From Betaproteobacteria bacterium (GTDB lineage: Bacteria; Bdellovibrionota_B; Oligoflexia; Silvanigrellales; Silvanigrellaceae): a DNA stretch of 64,000 bases. Positions 17,396-25,350 of the stretch are shown in pieces; position 1 is the first letter of the stretch; each line of letters opens with the position of its first letter. Under the pieces are notes generated by a model, which was given only the letters and a program-made list of their open reading frames with translations, had not been told where the DNA came from and did no database searches. Both the position numbers and the translations under genes were made by a program. Where the stretch lies: assembly GCA_016868315.1 (NCBI GenBank), contig VGHE01000001.1, forward strand, positions 186,001 to 250,000, in the 5' to 3' direction.

Positions 17396-17623
17396 TTAGA
17401 GGAAGTCAGAGTCTGGCCGGGGATCGCTCGAAATATCGAATTCAACGGCCTGAACCTTGGAACCCGAAGGTTCGTCGAAATCTCTATCCGGATTGGGATC
17501 GTTTGCGAGTTCAAACTCTCCTGCCAAACCGCTTTGCGTGCTGCTCGCGGTGTTGAAGGAGCGAGGCTTGCAACCGACGAGAGTCAGCGCGAAAAGCGCT
17601 GCACCCAAGCAATAAATCTTCAT
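17396..17623 (-). CDS. small lipoprotein, function unknown
   Basis: The product is 75 residues from the ATG at 17623, with GGGAG just upstream. It has a lipoprotein signal with lipobox LVGC followed by KPRSF. The mature part is a short acidic tail with two similar segments (NDPNPDRDFDEP and SDPRPDSDF), an apparent internal duplication of about 25 residues with no predicted fold. It lies 14 nt after the small secreted protein gene, so the two are probably one operon. Not recognised. Confidence 0.6.
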   Translation of the reverse strand: MKIYCLGAALFALTLVGCKPRSFNTASSTQSGLAGEFELANDPNPDRDFDEPSGSKVQAVEFDISSDPRPDSDFL

Positions 17624-17637
17624 GCTGGGCACTCCCT

Positions 17638-18021
17638 TCAGCCGCGCTCTTGGCAAATCACGGGATGTTTTTTGCCTTCAAGAATCATCTCGCCTTTATA
17701 TTCGAGGTCTGAGGAGCGCACGGCCTTCAGAATCAAAAAGGGCTTGGTGTCGACTGCCAACTGAATCCAGATGCGCTTGCTGCTGAACCAGAACCCATCG
17801 ATGGTTTCCATGCCTTTGGAGCCTTCTCCAAAAGTCATTGTACCCTTGTAGCCCAGGTCGATGCGCCGGGGCATGGGGGTTGCTGTGCCCACATTCCAGC
17901 CGATGCTGATGGGGTTGGCATCGGTTGGTGAGAGCTTGGGGCCTCTGCACAGATAACTCGATGTCGCAAAGGCATTGGACGATGATGCAAGAATGGCTCC
18001 GGCGAGCAGTAGCTTGAGCAT
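17638..18021 (-). CDS. small secreted protein, function unknown
   Basis: The protein has 127 residues with a signal peptide (LLLAGAILASSSNAFA). The mature domain of about 105 residues contains two Cys (YLCRGP near the start and VICQ near the end) that could form a disulfide linking the ends. Alternating strands (KGTMTFGEG, YKGEMILEG) suggest a small beta barrel or lipocalin-like fold. No family recognised. It precedes the small lipoprotein by 14 nt on the same strand. Confidence 0.6.
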   Translation of the reverse strand: MLKLLLAGAILASSSNAFATSSYLCRGPKLSPTDANPISIGWNVGTATPMPRRIDLGYKGTMTFGEGSKGMETIDGFWFSSKRIWIQLAVDTKPFLILKAVRSSDLEYKGEMILEGKKHPVICQERG

Positions 18022-18211
18022 TGGACATCCCTTCCCATTGAGAAATTTTAGGTCGATGGTGCGCCAACCTTTTCACACGCATGGGGAGTCTAACCCTCTG
18101 CGCTGTTGAAGGCCAAGAATGAGAGGGGAGGAAAGAAATTGACGTGCTGAATCAAGCCTTGGAGGGACTGACTCTGTTGCTGTAGTGTTGAGGATAATCA
18201 ATGAAAAAAAA

Positions 18212-18288
18212 TGGAGCGGGAAACGGGTCTCGAACCCGCAACCCTCAGCTTGGAAGGCTGATGCTCTAGCCAATTGAGCTATTCCCGC
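18212..18288 (-). tRNA. tRNA-Gly (anticodon TCC)
   Basis: The minus strand folds as a complete cloverleaf of 77 nt including an encoded CCA (18212-18214). The acceptor stem is GCGGGAA/TTCCCGC with discriminator U, the anticodon arm is TCAGC-CTTCCAA-GCTGA with anticodon TCC, and the T-arm is GCGGG-TTCGAGA-CCCGT. A run of eight T follows the CCA directly and can end the transcript. It lies 5 nt downstream of tRNA-Tyr. Confidence 0.95.
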
Positions 18289-18293
18289 TCTCG

Positions 18294-18379
18294 TGGTGGG
18301 GAGAAGTGGATTCGAACCACTGAAGACTAAAGTCAGCAGATTTACAGTCTGCCCCGGTTGGCCACTTCGGTATCTCCCC
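18294..18379 (-). tRNA. tRNA-Tyr (anticodon GTA)
   Basis: This is an 86-nt class II tRNA on the minus strand with encoded CCA (18294-18296). The acceptor stem is GGGGAGA/TCTCCCC with discriminator A, the anticodon arm is GCAGA-CTGTAAA-TCTGC with anticodon GTA, and there is a long variable arm as expected for bacterial tRNA-Tyr. It is first in the tRNA-Tyr/tRNA-Gly transcript. In many proteobacteria this pair is followed by tRNA-Thr and tuf, which are missing here. Confidence 0.95.
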
Positions 18380-18389
18380 GCGCCGGGCA

Positions 18390-18418
18390 GTGATAATCAC
18401 CCCGTGTCTCCCTGTCAA
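18390..18418 (-). promoter_or_regulatory. sigma-70-type promoter of the tRNA-Tyr/tRNA-Gly operon
   Basis: On the minus strand a perfect TTGACA (18418-18413) is followed after 17 nt by TATCAC (18395-18390). The -10 ends 10 nt before the tRNA-Tyr 5' end, giving a very short leader, as usual for tRNA operons. Confidence 0.75.
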
Positions 18419-18762
18419 GCGACCCCCGGAGCCCTTTTTCATCAACGTTTTTCTGTCGTTCAAAAATAATGTAGCTCACTCGTGAGCGGCAGCGCCAATG
18501 GTGAGTTGCCGCGCCGCTTTCTCGGCAAGTGTTGGCTCTGCGGTCGATATGTCTCTTTGTCGTCAAAATTGTTCAAAATTCAGCAAAAATGACGACCTTA
18601 AAATGTCTTATAAATAATCAACAATTTGTAATAATTTGTATTTTTGTGTTATTTAATTTTTTTCGTAAATTCACCTATTCGAACTCTTGTTTTGATTCCC
18701 GAACTCGTGCACGACGCCCTTCCTTTGGTCGAAGATAATGTGCTGGATGTGGATTCAATCAG
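18419..18762. other. A/T-rich intergenic region upstream of the THI5-like gene
   Basis: No coding potential stands out in these 344 nt. The stretch about 18590-18675 is markedly A/T-rich compared with its surroundings, with several TATAAA/TAATAAT-like hexamers, and probably holds the promoter of the gene starting at 18763. No hairpin with a T-tract or tRNA-like structure was seen. Confidence 0.5.
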
Positions 18763-19695
18763 ATGAGCACTTTTCCCTTTATTCATGCTGCTTTTGAGGG
18801 TGCACTCGATCCGAGCCTGGTTGGGTTGCTTGCGTTTCAGGGTGGTTCCCCTGATTTGCTCGCGAGCTATGGGCGGAACTTGCATGTTAGCGTGAGAACT
18901 CACGCAGATGCTTTAGCTGAGCTCGAAGCGGGCACGGCTGACCTTGCGGTTTTGACGCTCGATCGCCTTGTCGAGCACACCAGTCGCGGTCAAGAGACTA
19001 AGGCGAGGATTTTGGGTCTACTTCTTGGCGGCGATTCACGTGGATTTGTAGGACTTCAACCCACACCAAACTCCTCGGGCTGCCGCCTTTTGGGATCCGT
19101 GAATCCCGAAATGGCACATTCGCGTTGGGAGGATTTGAGCTGCGGGCTCGACATCAATTCAGATTACGACGTGGGTAAGAGAGTTTCTCCTCGGGAAATG
19201 GATGAAGAGCTTTTCTCCGGGCGGTTCGGTCTCATGGAGTTGAACATGTATTGGGAGGGGCTGCTTGGCTTTCGGCGCGGAATTGTGCGGCGCACTGTTT
19301 GGTCGCGGGATTTTGGTTTTCCGCATGGGTTCTCACATGTTTTAGTTGTGAATTGTGATTTTCTCCGCGAGCACCGCGAATGTCTGGTGTTGTTGCGTGA
19401 GAGTTTAAGATACGTTTACGAGGCTCTTCTGACTCACTCTCAGAGCGTTGCCGAAGTCTTTGCTCATGCGAAAACATTCGACCGCAGCCCCAGTGCCTCA
19501 TTTCTGCAGGCGAGTTTTCGCATTCTGGCTCCTCAGTTTGAGGGCTTTCTCGATGGCTCGGGCGAACTCGACTGGAGGGCTCTTTCTCCTTATGTGAGCT
19601 GGTTCCAGGCGCGTGTTGCGCATAAGAAGAGCACCGCTGATGTTCCATTCACCGCCAATCAACTGGAGCATCTCCTTTGCGACGCGTGGAGCTGA
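18763..19695 (+). CDS. cytoplasmic SsuA/THI5 (NMT1)-like binding-fold protein
   Basis: The protein has 310 residues. Segments such as DALAELEAGTADLAVLTLDRLVEHTSRG and FGFPHGFSHVLVVNCDFLREHRE resemble the type 2 periplasmic-binding fold of the NMT1/THI5/SsuA group, where a lobe-lobe cleft binds a small ligand. No signal peptide or lipobox is present, so it is likely cytoplasmic, unlike typical transporter-linked members. No ABC permease or ATPase is adjacent. Some members of this fold are enzymes or sensors (futalosine pathway, THI5), so a non-transport role is likely but unproven. There is no clear Shine-Dalgarno before the ATG. Confidence 0.6.
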   Translation: MSTFPFIHAAFEGALDPSLVGLLAFQGGSPDLLASYGRNLHVSVRTHADALAELEAGTADLAVLTLDRLVEHTSRGQETKARILGLLLGGDSRGFVGLQPTPNSSGCRLLGSVNPEMAHSRWEDLSCGLDINSDYDVGKRVSPREMDEELFSGRFGLMELNMYWEGLLGFRRGIVRRTVWSRDFGFPHGFSHVLVVNCDFLREHRECLVLLRESLRYVYEALLTHSQSVAEVFAHAKTFDRSPSASFLQASFRILAPQFEGFLDGSGELDWRALSPYVSWFQARVAHKKSTADVPFTANQLEHLLCDAWS

Positions 19696-19743
19696 GTGTT
19701 ACATCTTTGGAAGCTAACCAACTTCCATAGAGAGAAGTGCATC

Positions 19744-20109
19744 ATGCCAATCTACGTATACGAACCAGCGGAGCCGGCCGGAGAGGCGGGTGTTGTTGAG
19801 GGGCGCGAGTGTTGTTACTTCGAAACACTCCAATGGGCCAAAGAAGAGCCGCTGACACAGTGCCCCGAATGCGGCCGTTCTATTCGCCGCGCTCTGGCGG
19901 GATTTGCTCTAGCTTCTCAGTCTTCTCCAGATCCTCTGAGAGGGGTGGCGAAGAAATTGGGAGATGGCCTTGAGGCTGCTGTGCCTTCATCGAGCCACAG
20001 CGGCAAGTCTGAGTCCAGGGAGCTTATCGCTGGCGAGGGTAAATCGGCTGCTGCACGTGCAGCACGACTTGCGTACCGACACGTCTGCAGTAAAAACTGC
20101 CGGCATTGA
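19744..20109 (+). CDS. FmdB-like zinc-ribbon protein with a degenerate first Cys pair
   Basis: The protein has 121 residues. The start MPIYVYEP followed by a CPECG motif near residue 40 and RRALAGF matches FmdB-family putative regulatory proteins (usually MPIYEYxCxxCG ... CPxCG). The first CxxC is lost here (YEPAEP instead) although a CC pair appears near residue 22. The C-terminus carries CSKNCRH, which could supply replacement ligands. The start at 19744 matches the family N-terminus and has a GAGAAG element upstream. It follows the THI5-like gene by 48 nt and is probably co-transcribed. Confidence 0.7.
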   Translation: MPIYVYEPAEPAGEAGVVEGRECCYFETLQWAKEEPLTQCPECGRSIRRALAGFALASQSSPDPLRGVAKKLGDGLEAAVPSSSHSGKSESRELIAGEGKSAAARAARLAYRHVCSKNCRH

Positions 20110-20192
20110 AAATTTCCAAGCTCGGTTTTGCCCCTTAAAGCAGTGCATGATGTCTCCCGACTCCCAGCAGTTTGCTGGCAACGGAGGGTGTT

Positions 20193-21134
20193 GTGTTGGA
20201 CTTTTTTGGAGTGTCAAAAGACTCCTGCTGTTTGCGCAAAATTAAACTTCTTCGGGCACTCCTCATTATTTTATTTGCCGGCTGGGGATGTACGGCTTTC
20301 GCAGCAGAACGGATGAGCCATCAGCCGGTTCGACCGGCTCACTATACGATTGAAGTTCAAAGCACGCGTTCCGATGATAAGCCGCGCATGGTCAGCACTT
20401 GGGCACATGTGTTTTTTGAAGGAGAGCACTACCGCGCGTTGATGCCAGAGAACATCGTTCGCGGATCAGCGGTGGAGGTTGATTTCCGCTGGGCACCCGG
20501 GTCGAGCATTGCCGGTGAATTCGAGAAAGTTGAATTAGAAGTTAAAGGCGCATTCGAAGATTCATGGAAATCCCATCTTCTCGGTGAGGGATTTCGTGAG
20601 CCTCGCAATGGGCATTTGATTCTCTCGCCTGCAAAATTAAACTTTGGTCCGAACGATGCGGGGCGATTCGAACTCAGATTTTTGATGCGTGACGCTGCGG
20701 GTCGCACTGTTCAAGATGGTGGTGTGGGATCGACTCTGAGATTCCAATTGGCAGCGCCGGAGAGTTCGTCGGTTCTGAAATTCACAGAGGCTTGGACTGT
20801 TGCGCAGCAGGGGGGCTTGATTGCCGGAAAGTCATTCGAGCTTGAGTATGCCATTGAGCGCATCGAACAGCAGCTTTCATCGGGCTCTGGAAGAGCGCGG
20901 TCGCCTTGGTGTTTATTTGCGAAGGTGCAGTTCGATGAAGGCGCTGTTCAAAGTTATCCTCTTCTTGCCTCGCATTTTGAACATCCTGAAAAGGTCATTG
21001 GATTGATGCCCACGGTTCAGATACCAGAGCAAGCACGTCGCATGACGATTTGGTTTTCTGCATTTCACAACACGCAAACCTTTTTCGACTCAAACTTTGG
21101 GCAGAACTATCATTTTTTAATTCTGCCGAGATAG
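20193..21134 (+). CDS. secreted beta-rich protein, function unknown
   Basis: The protein has about 313 residues. A signal-like segment (LLRALLIILFAGWGCTAFA) is followed by a mature part of two beta-sandwich-like halves (about residues 40-165 and 180-310), with HYRALMPENIVRGSAVEVDFRW and MTIWFSAFHNT among strands. No family is recognised. The start is uncertain: GTG at 20193 lies 5 nt after GGAGG; TTG at 20196 fits at 8 nt; a TTG at 20172 is also open but lacks a ribosome-binding site. The presence of Cys in the signal (GWGCTAFA) gives a weak alternative lipoprotein reading. Confidence 0.65.
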   Translation: MLDFFGVSKDSCCLRKIKLLRALLIILFAGWGCTAFAAERMSHQPVRPAHYTIEVQSTRSDDKPRMVSTWAHVFFEGEHYRALMPENIVRGSAVEVDFRWAPGSSIAGEFEKVELEVKGAFEDSWKSHLLGEGFREPRNGHLILSPAKLNFGPNDAGRFELRFLMRDAAGRTVQDGGVGSTLRFQLAAPESSSVLKFTEAWTVAQQGGLIAGKSFELEYAIERIEQQLSSGSGRARSPWCLFAKVQFDEGAVQSYPLLASHFEHPEKVIGLMPTVQIPEQARRMTIWFSAFHNTQTFFDSNFGQNYHFLILPR

Positions 21135-21195
21135 GGTATAATTTTTCCAGTCGATTCTTCAAATGAATTGAGGAATGGTACGTTGGAGAAATTTC

Positions 21196-21909
21196 ATGCG
21201 TTATTCGATGATGATTGCTTCGCTCTGTGCCTCGTGCGTTTCTCTCGGTGCATTCGCTTCGGAAAAAGGCTCGATGAGCATTTCTGTGAATGGCATTAAA
21301 TTTGGTCAGTCGTCACAGACCATCAAGCCTGCAGAGGGTGATTCTGTCACCACTAAAACCACATACTTCAACTATCTCGGTGAAAGTGCAGACGCTGCGA
21401 CTGGGAGCCTTGAACTGGGCTATCACTACAAGGGTGGCGTCTTCTACTTCTACCCACTGGGTGCTCAGGGTGAGCGCGAACTTTGGGTCGGCATGAAGTC
21501 GGGCGAAAATCTCGAATGGGGTCTGGTGGGCGCTGCTTTCTCTCGCTCATACGACAAAGCTCAAACCATTGAGACCAAACGGGTCAAGGAAGATGGACTC
21601 TCTCGTCTGGGGCTCTTTGCCAACTACAGCTTTCAAATGTTCGGCCAAGACTTCGAAAACACCGATGTCCTGTTTTATGAGATGGGCGCAACTAAATACG
21701 AAAACTCCAACGACGACGCTGAAGCTTCGCGATTCGGCTTCAGAACCGAACTCCTCTACAATCAGAAGCTCGCTGAAAATATGACCGCTGGCTTGGGTCT
21801 AACGGCTGAGTGGTCGAGTGCTACATTTGAAATCAACGGCAAGAAGGCTGCAACCACAAGTGATTTTGATTTGGGATTGCGAATCGCCAAGTTGACTTAC
21901 ACCTTCTGA
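21196..21909 (+). CDS. putative outer-membrane beta-barrel protein
   Basis: The protein has 237 residues from the ATG at 21196, where GGAG lies 7 nt upstream. A signal peptide (MIASLCASCVSLGAFA) precedes about eight to ten amphipathic strands such as GSLELGYHYKGGVFYFYPLG, LGLFANYSFQMFG, RFGFRTELLYNQ and the terminal LGLRIAKLTYTF. The last residue is Phe, the usual terminal signal for Bam-assembled barrels. No named family is recognised. It lies 61 nt after the secreted protein gene. Confidence 0.65.
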   Translation: MRYSMMIASLCASCVSLGAFASEKGSMSISVNGIKFGQSSQTIKPAEGDSVTTKTTYFNYLGESADAATGSLELGYHYKGGVFYFYPLGAQGERELWVGMKSGENLEWGLVGAAFSRSYDKAQTIETKRVKEDGLSRLGLFANYSFQMFGQDFENTDVLFYEMGATKYENSNDDAEASRFGFRTELLYNQKLAENMTAGLGLTAEWSSATFEINGKKAATTSDFDLGLRIAKLTYTF

Positions 21910-21918
21910 GGGTAAATT

Positions 21919-21958
21919 CTGCCCGGTGTGCCAGGGCACTGGCTCACCGGGCAGCTTT
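21919..21958 (+). terminator. hairpin terminator between the barrel gene and flgM
   Basis: A perfect 10-bp inverted repeat (CTGCCCGGTG at 21919-21928, CACCGGGCAG at 21945-21954) with a 16-nt loop starts 9 nt after the barrel stop. Only CTTTG follows, so the T-tract is poor; it may be a weak terminator or attenuating structure separating the flagellar operon. Confidence 0.55.
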
Positions 21959-22019
21959 GCCACTCAACTCTCGGAGCAAGGGTGTTAGTGTGCAAATTGA
22001 ACTCAAAGGAGGGTTTCGC

Positions 22020-22397
22020 ATGGCCGTCAATACAATCAAGCCGCAGAGTACGCCCTCTCCGAACGCACTAGTTAATCAGAAGTCTGCCGGTGACGCGAAA
22101 AAGGCAGAAAACGTTCAGACCGTTAAGTCGGCTGTGAACGCTTATGCGAAGGCCGCTCAGCCTTCTGCCCAGCAGCCCGCAGCCAACGTTCAAATTTCTC
22201 CACGGGCACGCGAACTCAGCCTGGCACGCCAGGTCGTCGAAAACACACCCGACATCCGTGAAGATAAAGTTGCAAAGTTCAAAGCGATGATTGAGCGGGG
22301 CGAGTACAAGCCTGACGCTGGCAAGATTGCAGATAGCATTTTGGCTGAAGCAATGCGTGATGAACTTTCAAAGGATCCTGAAGTCGCCCTGAGTTGA
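22020..22397 (+). CDS. flgM: anti-sigma-28 factor FlgM
   Basis: The protein has 125 residues. The disordered Gln/Pro/Ala-rich N-terminus followed by a C-terminal sigma-binding region (ISPRARELSLARQVVENTPDIREDKVAKFKAMIERGEY and PDAGKIADSILAEAM split over residues about 58-110) matches the FlgM family. FlgM holds FliA (sigma-28) inactive until it is exported through the finished hook-basal body. AAAGGAGGG precedes the ATG. It heads the flgM-flgN-flgK-flgL operon, the standard order in proteobacteria. Confidence 0.9.
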   Translation: MAVNTIKPQSTPSPNALVNQKSAGDAKKAENVQTVKSAVNAYAKAAQPSAQQPAANVQISPRARELSLARQVVENTPDIREDKVAKFKAMIERGEYKPDAGKIADSILAEAMRDELSKDPEVALS

Positions 22398-22414
22398 GAG
22401 ATTGAGGTGGGCCC

Positions 22415-22993
22415 ATGATTGAGCTTCTCAAACTCCTGGCCCAGTTTCTTCACTGCCTCCGGCAACAGATGACACAGCTGGAAGAACTTCTTGGCGTGCT
22501 TGCGCGTGAGGAAGAGCTGGTTGTTTCGTTTTGTCTCCCGGAATTCGAGAAGCTGGTGACAGAAAAAGATCAGATTGTCCGGCTCGCCCAGGCGGCCGAG
22601 GAAAGACGTCAGCAGTTCCTCAAAAAACTCTGTTTCATGATGGCGTTCGATGCTCGCGGCAGGCTGCCAAGCCTCACCGAGTTCATCCAGGTTGCTCAGT
22701 CTTATTTGAGGAACGTGGAGCGCCTCGTCGACCCTGAAATGCATGCGAGCTTGAGTCATGCTGTGCTTGAAATTCAAGAGTTATCTGAAGCCTACCGCTC
22801 TGCTTTTCTTCATGCTCAGCCGCGCATCGAACAAAACAAGCTAGTTTTGAAAGCGCTCTCTGCAAATTTCAAACGCTCGCTGCAAGTTCTGCAGAATGAG
22901 TCCATCATGCAGAACCGTTACAATGAACGTGGACGGAGCGTGGATGCGCCAGCCATTAAACAGGGAGTCGCATCTGTCAGGGTGAGGGCCTAA
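22415..22993 (+). CDS. flgN: flagellar export chaperone FlgN
   Basis: The protein has 192 residues, somewhat longer than typical FlgN (about 140). It is almost entirely helical, with the family's N-terminal pattern (LLAQFLHCLRQQMTQLEELLGVLAREEELV) broken here for reading at residues about 8-37 and KLVTEKDQIV following. It keeps FlgK and FlgL unfolded and delivers them to the export gate. It lies between flgM and flgK, as expected, with 17 nt and 3 nt gaps. The C-terminal 40 residues are basic and less conserved. Confidence 0.85.
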   Translation: MIELLKLLAQFLHCLRQQMTQLEELLGVLAREEELVVSFCLPEFEKLVTEKDQIVRLAQAAEERRQQFLKKLCFMMAFDARGRLPSLTEFIQVAQSYLRNVERLVDPEMHASLSHAVLEIQELSEAYRSAFLHAQPRIEQNKLVLKALSANFKRSLQVLQNESIMQNRYNERGRSVDAPAIKQGVASVRVRA

Positions 22994-22996
22994 CGT

Positions 22997-24421
22997 ATGC
23001 CAACCGGCCTACAGCACATCCTAAATATGGGTGGTCAATCTCTAGGCAACTCGCGCATGGGGATTGAAGTAACAGGCCACAACATCGCCAACGCCCAAAC
23101 TCCGGGCTACAGTCGGCAGCGCGCCGACATTGAAGCCAACGACCCCACTCAATACGGCTCTTTGATTCTTGGACAGGGCGCCAAGGTGAGTCGCATTGCG
23201 CGCGCTCACAACGAGTATCTTGAACAGGCTTTGAGGCGCGAAACTCAGAATCACGGTCGAGCTGAATCATTCGATCACAACATTTCCAGGCTGGAAGGTT
23301 ATTTCAATCCGGATTTGAATTCCACCATCCGCATGCGTCTCGATACCTTTGGAAGTGCCTTGCGCGATTTTGCAAACATGCCAGAAGAGCCGGCGATGCG
23401 TATTCATTTGCTCGAAACAGCAAACACACTGACCACAACAGTCAATGTGACACATTCCAACGTTGCTCAGCTCCAAAATGACATTTCAGAAGAACTCGCT
23501 GTGGACTGTGACATCGTCAGTCAGAAACTCAAAGAAGTTGCCAATTTGAATCGGGAAGTTCTTGCGCTACAGATGGGCGACAGCACACGCCCCAATGATC
23601 TCGAAGACAGGCGCGATATGGCTCTCAAAGAGCTATCGCAGTTGATGGACGTTCAAATGTACAAAGACGATCGTGGTCTGTACACCGTCCGTGGACCCGG
23701 CGGCCATCTTCTTGTTGAAGGAATTTTTTCGGCTGAGGTCAGGCTCGACTACGATGTGGCAAAGGGGCAGCCAAGAATTATTGCTTCAGACTTCGCGAAC
23801 ACGAAGGGCGCTGACATTACCGCCAAGTTTACGACCGGTAAAATCTCAGGAATGCTTGATGTGCGCGATAAACATGCCCAGAAAATTCGGGATAACCTGA
23901 ATGAATTCGCACAGACATTTGGGCAAGCTTTCAACCAGATTCACGAGAAGGGATTTGGTCGAGGAGGTTTTTCAGACGTCAACGGACGTGAATTTTTTGA
24001 GGGTGTCGACGGACAGTACGAAGCTGCTCAGCAGATTTCAGTGTCTCGTTTGATTCAACAAGATACCGATGCCATTGCTGCTGGTATGAGTCCTCTGACT
24101 CCCGGTGACAACGTCATCGTTAACGAACTCATTAAGACTTTGAATAAACCGATGTTCGACAAGGGTACCAACTCTGCCGTCGGATTTTACGATAATTTCG
24201 TTGCAACCCTGGGTTCTGCTGCAATGTCGGCGAAGAATGAGCTCAAGGCCTCACAGGTTGTGAAGGCAAACGTTGAAACTCAAAAAGAACGAGTTTCCGG
24301 AGTGTCACTTGATGAAGAGGCTGCCAACATGCTGAAGTATCAGCACTTGTTCACGGCCAGTTCAAAGATCATTACAACTGCGGATGAGATGTTCAAAACA
24401 GTGCTAGATTTGAAACGCTGA
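22997..24421 (+). CDS. flgK: flagellar hook-associated protein 1
   Basis: The protein has 474 residues. The N-terminus shows the axial-protein signature EVTGHNIANAQTPGYSRQR, and the C-terminus ends with the matching helix (GVSLDEEAANMLKYQHLF ... ITTADEMFKTVLDL). FlgK forms the first hook-filament junction ring outside the cell. The central variable domain is short compared with enteric FlgK. The start lies 3 nt after flgN, within a GGTGAGGG context. Confidence 0.95.
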   Translation: MPTGLQHILNMGGQSLGNSRMGIEVTGHNIANAQTPGYSRQRADIEANDPTQYGSLILGQGAKVSRIARAHNEYLEQALRRETQNHGRAESFDHNISRLEGYFNPDLNSTIRMRLDTFGSALRDFANMPEEPAMRIHLLETANTLTTTVNVTHSNVAQLQNDISEELAVDCDIVSQKLKEVANLNREVLALQMGDSTRPNDLEDRRDMALKELSQLMDVQMYKDDRGLYTVRGPGGHLLVEGIFSAEVRLDYDVAKGQPRIIASDFANTKGADITAKFTTGKISGMLDVRDKHAQKIRDNLNEFAQTFGQAFNQIHEKGFGRGGFSDVNGREFFEGVDGQYEAAQQISVSRLIQQDTDAIAAGMSPLTPGDNVIVNELIKTLNKPMFDKGTNSAVGFYDNFVATLGSAAMSAKNELKASQVVKANVETQKERVSGVSLDEEAANMLKYQHLFTASSKIITTADEMFKTVLDLKR

Positions 24422-24441
24422 TGAACGAGGAAGGTTAGCAG

Positions 24442-25347
24442 ATGCGTGTATCTGAACGCATGAAATTCGATGCCACTGAGAGCCGTGTTAATCAGGCGCG
24501 CGCGTTCGCGCTGGACACGCAGGATCAGGCTGCGTCGGGGCGAAAGTTACGCTCGGTGTCGGATGACCCGAGCGGCACTGTCCGCGTTTTTCGCAATCGC
24601 GCCAAAATCGAGAATATCAATCAATTTCGCCGCACCAACGACTACGTCGAAGGCTTTCTTGGTAAAACCGAAGATGCGCTCCGCAGCATTACTGACACCA
24701 TCATACGAGCGAAGGAACTTGCAGTGCAGCAGTCCAACGGTGTTTGGGATGCTGGCTCACGCAAAACAGTTTCTCATGAGGTGCAACAGCTGTCTGAGCA
24801 AATTGTTCAACTGGGCAACTCGACCTACGGTGATCGCTTTATTTTTGGTGGTTTCAAAACTGCGCATCCGCCGGTTTCGGGGGATGGACACTATGGCGGT
24901 GATGACGGCCTCATCTATGTTCAGCTTGATGAAGACACTTTTCGTCCCATCAACATTCCTGGCCGACGTATTTTCGAAATCGCAGTTAAAGACTCTGGAA
25001 CCAATGGTGAGAATGTGCCGCTGTTGCGGATTGTTCAAGATTTTCGTTCTGCGCTTGAAAACAATGATGTTGATGAGATTTTTAGATCCAGCAGTCGCTT
25101 GGATGGCGCCCTGACACAGCTCGCCGAAATGACCGCTTCTCTCGGGGCACGCCGCGCATCGGTGCGCGATGCTGCAGAGCGACTCGATAACCTTGAAGAA
25201 TTTGTTCTCAGCGATAACGTTAAAATCGAATCCGCTGACCCAGTCTCCACTGCTCTCGACATGAAGCGAGCCGAAACCGCTCTCTCATATACATTGAATG
25301 CCAGCTCGAAGGTTCTCGGGCCAAGCCTCATGGAATTTCTGAAGTAA
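24442..25347 (+). CDS. flgL: flagellar hook-associated protein 3
   Basis: The protein has 301 residues, standard for FlgL. The flagellin-like N-terminal coiled region (LRSVSDDPSGTVRVFRNR) and the C-terminal SALDMKR-type helix (STALDMKRAETALSYTLN) are present. FlgL forms the second junction ring between FlgK and filament. It is the last gene of the operon; its stop is only 3 nt from that of the convergent methyltransferase. The flagellin assembly factor fliW and csrA, often next, are not here. Confidence 0.93.
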   Translation: MRVSERMKFDATESRVNQARAFALDTQDQAASGRKLRSVSDDPSGTVRVFRNRAKIENINQFRRTNDYVEGFLGKTEDALRSITDTIIRAKELAVQQSNGVWDAGSRKTVSHEVQQLSEQIVQLGNSTYGDRFIFGGFKTAHPPVSGDGHYGGDDGLIYVQLDEDTFRPINIPGRRIFEIAVKDSGTNGENVPLLRIVQDFRSALENNDVDEIFRSSSRLDGALTQLAEMTASLGARRASVRDAAERLDNLEEFVLSDNVKIESADPVSTALDMKRAETALSYTLNASSKVLGPSLMEFLK

Positions 25348-25350
25348 AAA

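Noticed and set aside
18212-18379. tRNA genes as an integration site for a mobile element.
   Set aside because: No integrase, direct repeat of the tRNA 3' end or change in base composition was seen around them.
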